From positions 1,302,001 through 1,366,000 of the forward strand of contig NZ_CP081862.1 of the NCBI RefSeq assembly GCF_019797765.1: a stretch of DNA of 64,000 bases, in the 5' to 3' direction. The DNA is from Cellulomonas sp. C5510. GTDB taxonomy: Bacteria; Actinomycetota; Actinomycetes; Actinomycetales; Cellulomonadaceae. A program made the position numbers and the translations under genes. Position 1 is the first letter of the stretch, and each line of letters starts with the position of its first letter. Below, piece by piece: positions 1 to 7,255 of the stretch. Below the pieces are notes generated by a model that saw only the letters and a program-made list of their open reading frames with translations, was not told the origin of the DNA and did not search any database.

Positions 1-1
1 G

Positions 2-367
2 GCCCCGGCGGGCGCGCCGGTCGTCGGTCACGTGCACCTGCAGGTCGGCGACGTCGCCGGGGCGCGGGCGTTCTACGTCGACGCCCTCGGGTTCGACGTG
101 ATGGCCGAGTGGCACGGCGCGCTGTTCGTGTCGGCCGGCGGGTACCACCACCACATGGCGATGAACACGTGGAACTCCGCCGGCGCCGGCCCGCGGGCGA
201 GCAGCCTGGGGCTGGGCGAGGTCACGCTGGTCGTCCCCGGGAGCGACGACGTGGGCGCCCTGCGGGAGCGGCTGGCGGCGCACGGCGTGCACGTGCGGGA
301 CGACGGCGCGACGGTCACGTTCGACGACCCGTGGCGCAACGTGGTCCGCGTCCGCCCGGCTGCCTGA
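2..367 (+). CDS. VOC (glyoxalase/extradiol dioxygenase) family protein, C-terminal part
   Basis: This is the end of a vicinal-oxygen-chelate protein whose start lies left of the window. The frame is open from base 2 (about 121 residues visible). The visible part looks like one complete VOC half: a first strand GHVHLQVGD with a probable metal-binding His, then ARAFYVDALGFDV, a His-rich YHHHMAMNTW segment, and a final FDDPWRNVVRVRP strand. In two-domain CatE-like catechol dioxygenases this corresponds to the second domain. A GTG at 32 exists, but VOC-like residues continue upstream of it, so I do not take it as the start. The substrate cannot be told. It converges on the glutathionyl-hydroquinone reductase gene, which also acts on aromatic compounds. 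Confidence 0.75.
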   Translation, partial: APAGAPVVGHVHLQVGDVAGARAFYVDALGFDVMAEWHGALFVSAGGYHHHMAMNTWNSAGAGPRASSLGLGEVTLVVPGSDDVGALRERLAAHGVHVRDDGATVTFDDPWRNVVRVRPAA

Positions 368-387
368 CCAGCCGCGCCCGGCCTCCG

Positions 388-460
388 CCGAGTTCGGCAC
401 TCCCAGGCGACACGCCGGCGCGACACGCCGGTTCCGCGGCCGGAGCTGCCGAACCCGGCG
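388..460. repeat. degenerate copy of the GCGAGTTCGGCA palindromic repeat
   Basis: In the gap between two convergent genes, CCGAGTTCGGCA (388-399) is followed by CTCCCAG and later, at 447-460, by a decayed inverted copy TGCCGAACCCGGCG. The arms match the intact clusters at 7148, 47251 and 48051. It could form a hairpin and act as a bidirectional terminator. Confidence 0.55.
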
Positions 461-482
461 GGAGGAGTCCGCGGCGGGCGGG

Positions 483-1538
483 TCAGCCCGCCATCGCCTC
501 CGCGGTGTGCGCCGGGTCGACGCGCTCGGACTCGCGGACCGGGCCGGGCGGGGTGCCGTCGCCGAACGGGCGTCCGCCCAGCGACTCGCGGCCGTGCGGC
601 GTCAGCCACCCGCGCAGGTCCGGGCCCGCGGGGACGATCCGGGTGGGGTTGATGTCCTCGTGCACCACGTAGTAGTGCCGCTTGATGTGGTCGAAGTCGA
701 TCGTGTCGCCGAAGCCCGGGGTCTGGAACAGGTCCCGCGCGTACGCCCACAGCACCGGCATCTCGGTCAGCTTCGACCGGTTGCACTTGAAGTGCCCGTG
801 GTAGACGGCGTCGAACCGCACGAGCGTGGTGAACAGCCGGACGTCCGCCTCGGTGATCGTGTCGCCGACCAGGTACCGCTGGATCGACAGCCGCTCGGAC
901 AGCCAGTCGAGCCGGGAGAACAGCCGGCGGTACGCCCGCTCGTACGCCTCCTGCGACCCGGCGAACCCGCAGCGGTAGACGCCGTTGTTCACGTCGGTGA
1001 ACACCTTCCGGGCGACCTGGTCGATCTCGTCCCGCAGGTGCTCGGGGTACAGCTCCGGGGCGCCCTCGCGGTGGAACGCCGTCCACTGCGTCGACAGGTC
1101 GAGCGTCATCTGCGCGTAGTCGTTCGTGACGACGGCGCCCGACGGGACGTCCACCAGCGCCGGGACGGTGATGCCGCGGTCGTACCCCGGGACGCGCCGG
1201 AAGTAGGCGTCCTGGATGCGGGGGATGCCGAGCACCGGGTCCACGCCGCCCGGGTCGAGGTCGAAGGTCCAGGACCGGGAGTCGTGCGTCGGACCGCACA
1301 CCCCGAGCGAGATCGCGTCCTCCAGGCCGAGCAGGCGGCGCACGATGACCGCGCGGTTCGCCCACGGGCAGGCGCGGGACACCACCAGGCGGTAGCGGCC
1401 GGGCTCGACGGGGTAGCCGTCCCGGCCGTCCGCGGTGATGCGGGTCGTGAGGTAGTTCTGGTCCCGCACGAACTCCTCGCCGGACGTGACGTACGACCCC
1501 GCGGTGCTGAACTCCTGCTGCGTGCTCTCCGTGCCCAT
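483..1538 (-). CDS. glutathionyl-hydroquinone reductase (omega-class GST-like)
   Basis: A 351-residue member of the glutathionyl-hydroquinone reductase (ECM4/YqjG/PcpF) family, which reduces glutathionyl- or other thiol-conjugated hydroquinones through a catalytic cysteine. The active site is the CPWA motif with Cys57 (RACPWANRAVIVRRLLGL). The family's WTFDLDPGG-like segment and a C-terminal all-alpha GST domain follow, with YRCGFAGSQEAYE and RYLVGDTITEADVRLFTTL. Actinobacteria make mycothiol rather than glutathione, so the physiological thiol is likely mycothiol (inference). The start is taken at the ATG at 1538; an ATG four codons upstream (1550) is possible, and no clear ribosome site decides between them. 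It is divergent from the lipoprotein gene at 1640. Confidence 0.85.
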   Translation of the reverse strand: MGTESTQQEFSTAGSYVTSGEEFVRDQNYLTTRITADGRDGYPVEPGRYRLVVSRACPWANRAVIVRRLLGLEDAISLGVCGPTHDSRSWTFDLDPGGVDPVLGIPRIQDAYFRRVPGYDRGITVPALVDVPSGAVVTNDYAQMTLDLSTQWTAFHREGAPELYPEHLRDEIDQVARKVFTDVNNGVYRCGFAGSQEAYERAYRRLFSRLDWLSERLSIQRYLVGDTITEADVRLFTTLVRFDAVYHGHFKCNRSKLTEMPVLWAYARDLFQTPGFGDTIDFDHIKRHYYVVHEDINPTRIVPAGPDLRGWLTPHGRESLGGRPFGDGTPPGPVRESERVDPAHTAEAMAG

Positions 1539-1601
1539 GCGGACGATCATCCCGTGCCGCGACGGTGCGCGCTCGGCGTCGCAGGTGTCGGTGGGCACAC
1601 C

Positions 1602-1607
1602 TACAGT
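1602..1607 (+). promoter_or_regulatory. -10 box of the CWB2-like lipoprotein gene
   Basis: TACAGT at 1602-1607 fits the TANNNT box used throughout this window. Transcription would start near 1614, leaving a short leader that carries GGAGA (1632-1636) in front of the GTG at 1640. Confidence 0.45.
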
Positions 1608-1639
1608 GGCAGGGAACCTGTCCCCGGCCCCGGAGACCC

Positions 1640-3532
1640 GTGCCTGCTGCGTCCGCCCCCGCCCCTCGTCCCGCCCGACCCCGCGCACACCGCCCCGGGC
1701 CGACCCGGCGTGGCGCAGTCGCCGTGCTGGCGTCCGTCGTCGCGGTCGCGCTCGCGGCTTGCACCGGCGGGGCGACACCGCCCGGCCCGAGTGCCTCGCC
1801 GACGCCGACGCCCGAGCCCGTGAGCGCGGACGTCCGGCTCCCCGAGGAGCGGGCGACCGTCCTGCCCGAGGGATCCGCCGCCGCGACGGCGCTGGCGGTG
1901 AGCCGTGCCCTGTTCGCGCAGGCGCCGGCCGTCGTGCTCGCCGCGGACGACGACCCGGCGACCGTCGGACCCGCCGCGTCGGCGGCCGTCGCTCTCGGCG
2001 TGCCGGCGCTCGTCGCGGGCGACGACGGGCTCGCCGAGGAGATCGAGCGGCTGGGGGCCACCGACGTCGTGGCGGTCGGCGAGCCGCCGGACGACCTCGG
2101 CTCCGGCCTGCGGGTGCACGCCGTCGACCCTGCCGACCCGTCCGTGCTCGCCGAGCTCGGGTTCGCGTTCGGGGACCCGCACGAGGTGGACCCGGCGCGG
2201 CTGGCCGCAGCGGTCGCCGGCCTGGACCGGCCGGGCACGGCGCTGCTGACCGGGCCCGCGCCCGCGCCCGACGCCTCCCCGACGGCGAGCTCCTCGCCGC
2301 GGGCGCCGTCCTCTCCCGCGTCGTCCCGCGCGTCGCGTGCCCGGACGTCGCCGGAGCCCTCGCGGACCCGGTCCGGGAGCCGCCCGCCGACGCCGCCGTC
2401 CTCAGCCTCGCCGACGGCCGCCCCGTCCGGGCCGCCGTCGGCCGGCGTCCTGCTCGCCGCCGACGGCCCGCTCGTCGTGCCGTCCGAGGAGCCGGCCCAC
2501 GCCGCCGTCCTCGTGGACGCCGCCGCCGACCGTGAGGGCCGCACCGCTGCCGCGCTCGCCACGGCGCGGGCGGCGGGGGTCCCCGTCGTCGACGTGCCCG
2601 GCGGGGACCCGCGGGCGACCTCGGAGACGGTGCAGGCGCTCGACGGCGTCCGGACCGTGGTGGCCCTGGCCCCCGGCTTCGGCGGTCCCGAGCGGCTCGG
2701 CGCGCGCGTCGCGGCGGCTGCGACCGGCGTGGAGCTCCCCGGAGGCGGGCAGCTCGTGTTCCCGCGCGGCGAGCCGGGCAAGCGCTACGTGGCGCTGTAC
2801 GGGACCCCCGGCACGCCGGCGCTCGGCGTCCTGGGTGAGCAGGACGTACCGGCCACGATCGCGCGCGCCCGCCAGACCGCGGAGCCCTATGCGGCCCTGA
2901 CCGACGACACGGTCGTGCCCACCCTCGAGATCATCGCGACGGTCGCCTCCGCCGCCCCGGAGCCGGACGGTTCGTACTCGCGCGCCCGCAGCGTGGAGGA
3001 CCTGCGACCGCTGGTCGAGGCCGCGCAGGAGGCGGGCCAGGCGGTCGTCATCGACCTGCAGCCCGGTCGCACGGACTTCGTCACCCAGGCGAAGCAGTAC
3101 GCCGAGCTGCTCGCGTACCCGCACGTCGGCCTCGCGCTCGACCCCGAGTGGCGTCTCGCGCCCGACCAGGTCCACCTCCGGCAGATCGGGTCGGTGGGCG
3201 TCGACGAGGTCAACGCGACCGCCGACTGGCTCGCCGGGTTCACGCGGGAGCACCACCTGCCGCAGAAGATGTTCCTGCTCCACCAGTTCTCGCTGCGGAT
3301 GATCACCGACCGCGAGCGCCTCGACACCAGCCACGACGAGCTGGCGGTGATCATCCACGCCGACGGCCAGGGCTCCCAGCCCGCGAAGGCCGACACGTGG
3401 CGGGCACTGCGCCAGGGGGCGCCGGACGTGCACTGGGGCTGGAAGAACTTCTACGACGAGGACCAGCCGATGCTGGACCCGGCGCAGACCTACGCCGTGC
3501 AGCCGACGCCGGACCTGGTGACGTACCAGTAG
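1640..3532 (+). CDS. secreted lipoprotein with cell-wall-binding repeat 2-like domain
   Basis: A 630-residue exported protein. The N-terminus has basic residues, a hydrophobic core (AVAVLASVVAVALAA) and a lipobox ending at Cys41 (ALAAC), so it should be a membrane-anchored lipoprotein. Residues about 70-210 and 270-400 show the alternating VVLA..., PALVAG, ATDVVAVG pattern of cell-wall-binding repeat 2 (CWB2) domains. The C-terminal 200 residues (from about TLEIIATVASA, with VVIDLQPGRTDF and VGLALDPEWRL) form a well-conserved-looking domain that I cannot name. The stretch at about 2275-2445 is Ser/Pro/Arg-rich in this frame, while another frame there reads like normal protein (see findings). 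The start is the GTG at 1640, with GGAG four bases upstream. Confidence 0.72.
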   Translation: MPAASAPAPRPARPRAHRPGPTRRGAVAVLASVVAVALAACTGGATPPGPSASPTPTPEPVSADVRLPEERATVLPEGSAAATALAVSRALFAQAPAVVLAADDDPATVGPAASAAVALGVPALVAGDDGLAEEIERLGATDVVAVGEPPDDLGSGLRVHAVDPADPSVLAELGFAFGDPHEVDPARLAAAVAGLDRPGTALLTGPAPAPDASPTASSSPRAPSSPASSRASRARTSPEPSRTRSGSRPPTPPSSASPTAAPSGPPSAGVLLAADGPLVVPSEEPAHAAVLVDAAADREGRTAAALATARAAGVPVVDVPGGDPRATSETVQALDGVRTVVALAPGFGGPERLGARVAAAATGVELPGGGQLVFPRGEPGKRYVALYGTPGTPALGVLGEQDVPATIARARQTAEPYAALTDDTVVPTLEIIATVASAAPEPDGSYSRARSVEDLRPLVEAAQEAGQAVVIDLQPGRTDFVTQAKQYAELLAYPHVGLALDPEWRLAPDQVHLRQIGSVGVDEVNATADWLAGFTREHHLPQKMFLLHQFSLRMITDRERLDTSHDELAVIIHADGQGSQPAKADTWRALRQGAPDVHWGWKNFYDEDQPMLDPAQTYAVQPTPDLVTYQ

Positions 3533-3584
3533 CGCCGCCACGTGGGCGGCCGCCGCCGGACGAGCGAGTCGGGCGGCGTCCCCG

Positions 3585-4790
3585 TCAGGCGACCGCGCTC
3601 CCCGCGTCCGCCGCGGCTGCCCGCTCGTACACCCGCTGGTGGCCCGAGATGGCGGCGAGCCGGAACGAGCCGCGCGTGGTGGGCTCGAGGACGTGGTCCC
3701 CGCCGTCCACCGGGTTCACGGGGGCGACGATCCGCAGGTACTCGGCGTGCGAGATCCGCTCCCGGTCGTCGAGCAGCCGGCGGTGGGCCTCGGCGCGCAG
3801 GTGCTGCCGGAACCCGGGCTGCACGACGCCGGTGAAGAACTCGCCGACGGAGCCGGAGCCGTACGAGAAGAACCCGATGCGCGAGCCGGCGAGGTCCTCG
3901 GTCGCGTGGTCGAGCAGCGACGCCAGCCCGACGTACATCGACGCGGTGTACGAGTTCCCGATCTCGCGGTTGTACCGCAGGGTGTCCGCGATCTGCGCGG
4001 CCTGCGCCTCGGCGTCCCGGGGGCCGCCGGCGACACGGGCGAGGTGCGCGTGCGCCTTGACCGCCATCTTCGTGAACGGCTGGTGGTACACGAACGCGTC
4101 GATGTCGGCCAGGGCGGCGCCGCCCTGCGCCTGGTAGTCCTGCCACGCCCCGGCCAGCGAGTCCGTGTACGCGCGCAGCGACAGCCGGCCGTCGACGACC
4201 GCCGTCGAGCGGTAGTTCGGCCGCCAGAAGTCCATGACGTCCGTGGTGTGCAGGCCGGACACCGGCTCGATGGCCACGAGGCGCGGGTCGGCCGTCACGA
4301 GCATCGCGACAGCGCCGCAGCCCTGGGTCGGCTCGCCGGAGGAGCCCACGTCGTACCGGGCGACGTCCGAGCAGATGACGAGCACCTTCTGCTCCGGGTT
4401 GCGCGCCACGAGGGCGAGCGCCATCTGCAGCGCCGACGTCCCCGCGTAGCAGGCCTGCTTGAGCTCCACGACGCGCGCCGAGGGGGACAGGTCGAGCAGC
4501 CGGTGCACGTAGACGCCGGCGGACTTCGACTGGTCGATGCCCGACTCGGTGGCCAGCAGCACGGTCCGGATCGCGGCGCGGCCGGCGTCGTCGAGGTCCT
4601 CGACCAGCGGCAGCGCGGCTGCCGCGGCCAGCGTCACGACGTCCTCGTCGGGGGCGCACACGCTCATCCGGTCCTGGCCCAGGCCCACGGTGTACTTCGC
4701 GACGTCCACGCCGTGCACGGGGGCGAGGTCCGCCAGGTCGAGGTACCGGTCCGCGGTCGCGAAGGCCAGGTCGTCGATGCCGAGCTGCAT
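3585..4790 (-). CDS. mvaS: hydroxymethylglutaryl-CoA synthase
   Basis: A 401-residue HMG-CoA synthase, which condenses acetyl-CoA with acetoacetyl-CoA in the first committed step of the mevalonate route to isoprenoids. The three catalytic residues of the bacterial family are visible: Glu82 in ATESGID, the nucleophile Cys114 in LKQACYAGT, and His236 in FVYHQPFTKM. The GNSYTASMYVGL and SYGSGSVGEFF blocks near the C-terminus also fit. The start is the ATG at 4790, with GAGAGGAT about 10 bases upstream. It lies downstream of mvaA on the same strand with a 246-base gap, so it may have its own promoter. Most actinobacteria use only the MEP route, so mevalonate genes are a notable accessory trait; the remaining pathway enzymes are not in this window. 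Confidence 0.93.
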   Translation of the reverse strand: MQLGIDDLAFATADRYLDLADLAPVHGVDVAKYTVGLGQDRMSVCAPDEDVVTLAAAAALPLVEDLDDAGRAAIRTVLLATESGIDQSKSAGVYVHRLLDLSPSARVVELKQACYAGTSALQMALALVARNPEQKVLVICSDVARYDVGSSGEPTQGCGAVAMLVTADPRLVAIEPVSGLHTTDVMDFWRPNYRSTAVVDGRLSLRAYTDSLAGAWQDYQAQGGAALADIDAFVYHQPFTKMAVKAHAHLARVAGGPRDAEAQAAQIADTLRYNREIGNSYTASMYVGLASLLDHATEDLAGSRIGFFSYGSGSVGEFFTGVVQPGFRQHLRAEAHRRLLDDRERISHAEYLRIVAPVNPVDGGDHVLEPTTRGSFRLAAISGHQRVYERAAAADAGSAVA

Positions 4791-5036
4791 GTCGGGGTGG
4801 GATCCTCTCGGGCTGGTCGCCGCCCGTCGGGCGGAGGGGCCCGGGGCGGGTGGCCCCGGAGCGTGGTGCTGCGTCGTACCGGCGCCACGCGAGGCCCGGA
4901 CGACTGTAGCCCCGCGCGCGGAGCCCGACCAGCGACGGCCGGGGTCTTCACGCGCCTCACACGGAACGCCCCCGCGGGCCGGATTCATCCCGGCGGTCAC
5001 GGGAGACCCGGCCGGTCGGCCGCCCCGCGCGCCGGG

Positions 5037-6110
5037 TCAGGCCGTGGCCGCGGGACCCGCCGCGCCGCGCTCCAGGCGCAGGTGCGCGGCCATGAGCTCG
5101 CCCTGGTTCGTCTGCGCGGCCATGAGCGACAGCTCCCCGCACAGCACGGTCGCGGCGCACAGCACCGCCAGCCGCCGGGCGTTCGCGCCGGGCTCACGCT
5201 CCTCGCGGCACCCGAGCCGGGCGAGGTTCTCCTCGACGAAGCCGAGGCCCTTGCCGTTCCCGACGGTCCCGACGATGAGGTTCGGCAGGGTGCAGGAGAA
5301 GTAGAGGTCGCCGTCGCGGACCTCCGCGTGGGTGAGGCCCTGCGAGCCCTCGACGATGTTCGCCGCGTCCTGCCCGGTCGCCAGGTAGAACGCCAGCAGC
5401 ATGTTCGCGTAGTGCGCGTTCGCCGAGCGCAGCCCGCCGGCCAGCATCGTGCCGATGAGGTTCTTGCGGACGTTGAGCTGGACGACGGCCTCGGGCGTGG
5501 TGTGCAGGAACCGCTCGACGAGCCGCCGCGGCACGACGATCTCCGTCACGACGTTCTTGCCGCGTCCGAGGATGCCGTTCACGGCGGTGGCCTTCTTGTC
5601 CGAGCAGTAGTTGCCCGACACCGACCCGTACCGCACGCCCGGCACCGTCGCCAGGACGTGGTCCATGAGGCGGTCCGCCGCGTTCGTCACCATGTTGTGG
5701 CCCGACGCGTCGCCTGTGGTCAGCTCGAACCGGACGAACAGCAGGTTCGCGGCGATCTGCACGTGCAGGTCGATCAGCCGGGCGAACCGGCTGCTGCCGG
5801 CGACGACGGCCTCGAGCTCCGCCCGGTGCGACGTCAGGTGCTGCCAGGCGGCCAGCGCCACGCCCGCGTCGCCCGCCTCCAGCAGCACCGAGCGGGACAT
5901 CCGCTCGTCCACCAGCGTCGCGCGGATGCCGCCCTCGACCATCGTGGAGATCCGGGCCCCGCGGCGCACCGACGGCCACAGCGGGGACTCGTACGTCGCG
6001 AGCGGCACCTCCGCCTCGCCGGTCATGACGTTGCCGCTGACCCGCAGCGGGCCGACCCAGCGCAGCGGGACGGGCGCCGAGAGCTCGGACGCGTCGGCGA
6101 CGGCGGGCAT
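5037..6110 (-). CDS. mvaA: hydroxymethylglutaryl-CoA reductase
   Basis: A 357-residue HMG-CoA reductase, which reduces HMG-CoA to mevalonate. It resembles class I (NADPH-dependent, eukaryotic/archaeal/actinobacterial) enzymes: TTGDASGHNMV, SGNYCSDKKATAVN, RSANAHYANM and VGTVGNGKGL align with class I signatures. The likely catalytic residues are Glu41 (LATYESPLW), the DKK lysine at 172-173, Asp248 (LATGQDAAN) and His343 (MAAHLRL). No membrane anchor is present, as usual for prokaryotic forms. The start is the ATG at 6110, with CCGGAGGT ending four bases upstream, a strong ribosome site. It is divergent from the LLM oxidoreductase gene, and mvaS lies downstream. Confidence 0.93.
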   Translation of the reverse strand: MPAVADASELSAPVPLRWVGPLRVSGNVMTGEAEVPLATYESPLWPSVRRGARISTMVEGGIRATLVDERMSRSVLLEAGDAGVALAAWQHLTSHRAELEAVVAGSSRFARLIDLHVQIAANLLFVRFELTTGDASGHNMVTNAADRLMDHVLATVPGVRYGSVSGNYCSDKKATAVNGILGRGKNVVTEIVVPRRLVERFLHTTPEAVVQLNVRKNLIGTMLAGGLRSANAHYANMLLAFYLATGQDAANIVEGSQGLTHAEVRDGDLYFSCTLPNLIVGTVGNGKGLGFVEENLARLGCREEREPGANARRLAVLCAATVLCGELSLMAAQTNQGELMAAHLRLERGAAGPAATA

Positions 6111-6321
6111 GGGGACCTCCGGGGTCGGGAGCGGGGCGACCGTGCGGCGGGCGCACGGGCCGGCTGGTGCCGGGCGCTGGTCGATCGGGCGCGGCCGGCC
6201 GGGTGCGCGCCGGCGACGGCACGCGGACGCGGGCGGCCGCACCGGCTCAGCGTAGACGGCGCGCGACCCCGCGCCGGCGCCGGGTGCCGGTCCGGGGCGG
6301 CGCGCGCGGCCGGCGCGGACG

Positions 6322-6327
6322 TACGGT
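6322..6327 (+). promoter_or_regulatory. -10 box for a leaderless LLM oxidoreductase mRNA
   Basis: TACGGT at 6322-6327 lies 7 bases before the ATG at 6335, so transcription should start at or next to the A of the start codon. No ribosome-binding site is present, which fits a leaderless message. Confidence 0.55.
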
Positions 6328-6334
6328 GACGACC

Positions 6335-7111
6335 ATGACACGACCCCTCCGCATCGGAGTCCAGATCCAGCCCCAGCACGCGGACTACGCCCAGATCCGC
6401 GACGCGGTCCGCCGCGCCGAGGACCTCGGGGTGGACGTGATCTTCAACTGGGACCACTTCTTCCCGCTCTACGGCGACCCCGACGGCAAGCACTTCGAGT
6501 GCTGGACGATGCTCGGCGCGTGGGCGGAGCAGACCAGCCGCGTCGAGATCGGTGCGCTCGTGACCTGCAACTCGTACCGGAACCCCGAGCTGCTGGCCGA
6601 CATGGCCCGCACGGTCGACCACATCAGCGGCGGCCGCCTGATCCTCGGCATCGGCGCCGGCTGGTTCGAGAAGGACTACGACCAGTTCGGGTACGAGTTC
6701 GGCACCGCGGGCTCCCGCATCGCGGACCTCGCGCAGGCGCTGCCGCGCATCAAGGCCCGCCTCGCGGCCGGCAACCCCGCGCCGACGCGGGACATCCCGG
6801 TGCTGATCGGCGGCGGCGGCGAGCGCAAGACGCTGCGGGTCGTCGCGGAGCACGCCGACGCGTGGCACTCGTTCGGCGACCTCGAGACGCTGACCCGCAA
6901 GAGCGCGATCCTCGACGAGCACGGCGCCGCCGTCGGCCGTGACACCGCCGCCCTCGTCGAGCGGTCCGTGGGCGTCAGCGCCCCGCCGTCCGAGGTCGCG
7001 GCCCCGCTGGTGGAGGCAGGTGTGACTCTCTTCACGGTCGGCGTCGGGGGCCCCGACTACGACCTCTCCCTCGTCGAGCAGTGGACCCGCTGGCGCGACG
7101 CCCGCGCCTGA
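6335..7111 (+). CDS. LLM class F420-dependent oxidoreductase
   Basis: A 258-residue luciferase-like monooxygenase-fold protein of the type usually annotated as F420-dependent. It has the TIM-barrel landmarks of the family: RIGVQIQPQHADY at the start, VDVIFNWDHFFPLYGD, ARTVDHISGGRLILGIGAGWFE, and PVLIGGGGERKTLRVVAEHAD. The GGGERKTL loop typically holds the cofactor phosphate. The substrate is unknown. The leaderless box at 6322 supports the ATG at 6335 over a GTG three codons upstream. It is divergent from mvaA across a 224-base spacer. Its end faces the alpha/beta hydrolase gene, with a palindromic repeat cluster between them. Confidence 0.85.
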   Translation: MTRPLRIGVQIQPQHADYAQIRDAVRRAEDLGVDVIFNWDHFFPLYGDPDGKHFECWTMLGAWAEQTSRVEIGALVTCNSYRNPELLADMARTVDHISGGRLILGIGAGWFEKDYDQFGYEFGTAGSRIADLAQALPRIKARLAAGNPAPTRDIPVLIGGGGERKTLRVVAEHADAWHSFGDLETLTRKSAILDEHGAAVGRDTAALVERSVGVSAPPSEVAAPLVEAGVTLFTVGVGGPDYDLSLVEQWTRWRDARA

Positions 7112-7147
7112 CCCCCACCCGCGCGCACCCGCCATCCGCCCGCCACG

Positions 7148-7198
7148 GCGAGTTCGGCAGCTCCGGCTGCCGAACTCGCACCGGAGTGCCGAACTCGC
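7148..7198. repeat. palindromic repeat cluster, copy A (GCGAGTTCGGCA arms)
   Basis: GCGAGTTCGGCA (7148-7159) and TGCCGAACTCGC (7168-7179) form a perfect 12-bp stem whose loop can pair further to 14 bp. A second right arm TGCCGAACTCGC follows at 7187-7198. It sits between two convergent genes and could terminate both. The same arms recur at 388, 47251 and 48051. Confidence 0.75.
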
Positions 7199-7255
7199 GT
7201 GCGGGGGTGGGCAGGGGCGGCCGGGGCGGGCAGAGGTGGCCGGGGTGGGTGCGGG

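Noticed and set aside
32..34. GTG as the start of the VOC protein
   Set aside because: The frame continues upstream with residues that belong to the first VOC strand, so the gene starts outside the window.
4791..5036. Small gene between mvaA and mvaS
   Set aside because: Only Arg/Pro/Gly-rich shadow frames are open, none with a ribosome site.
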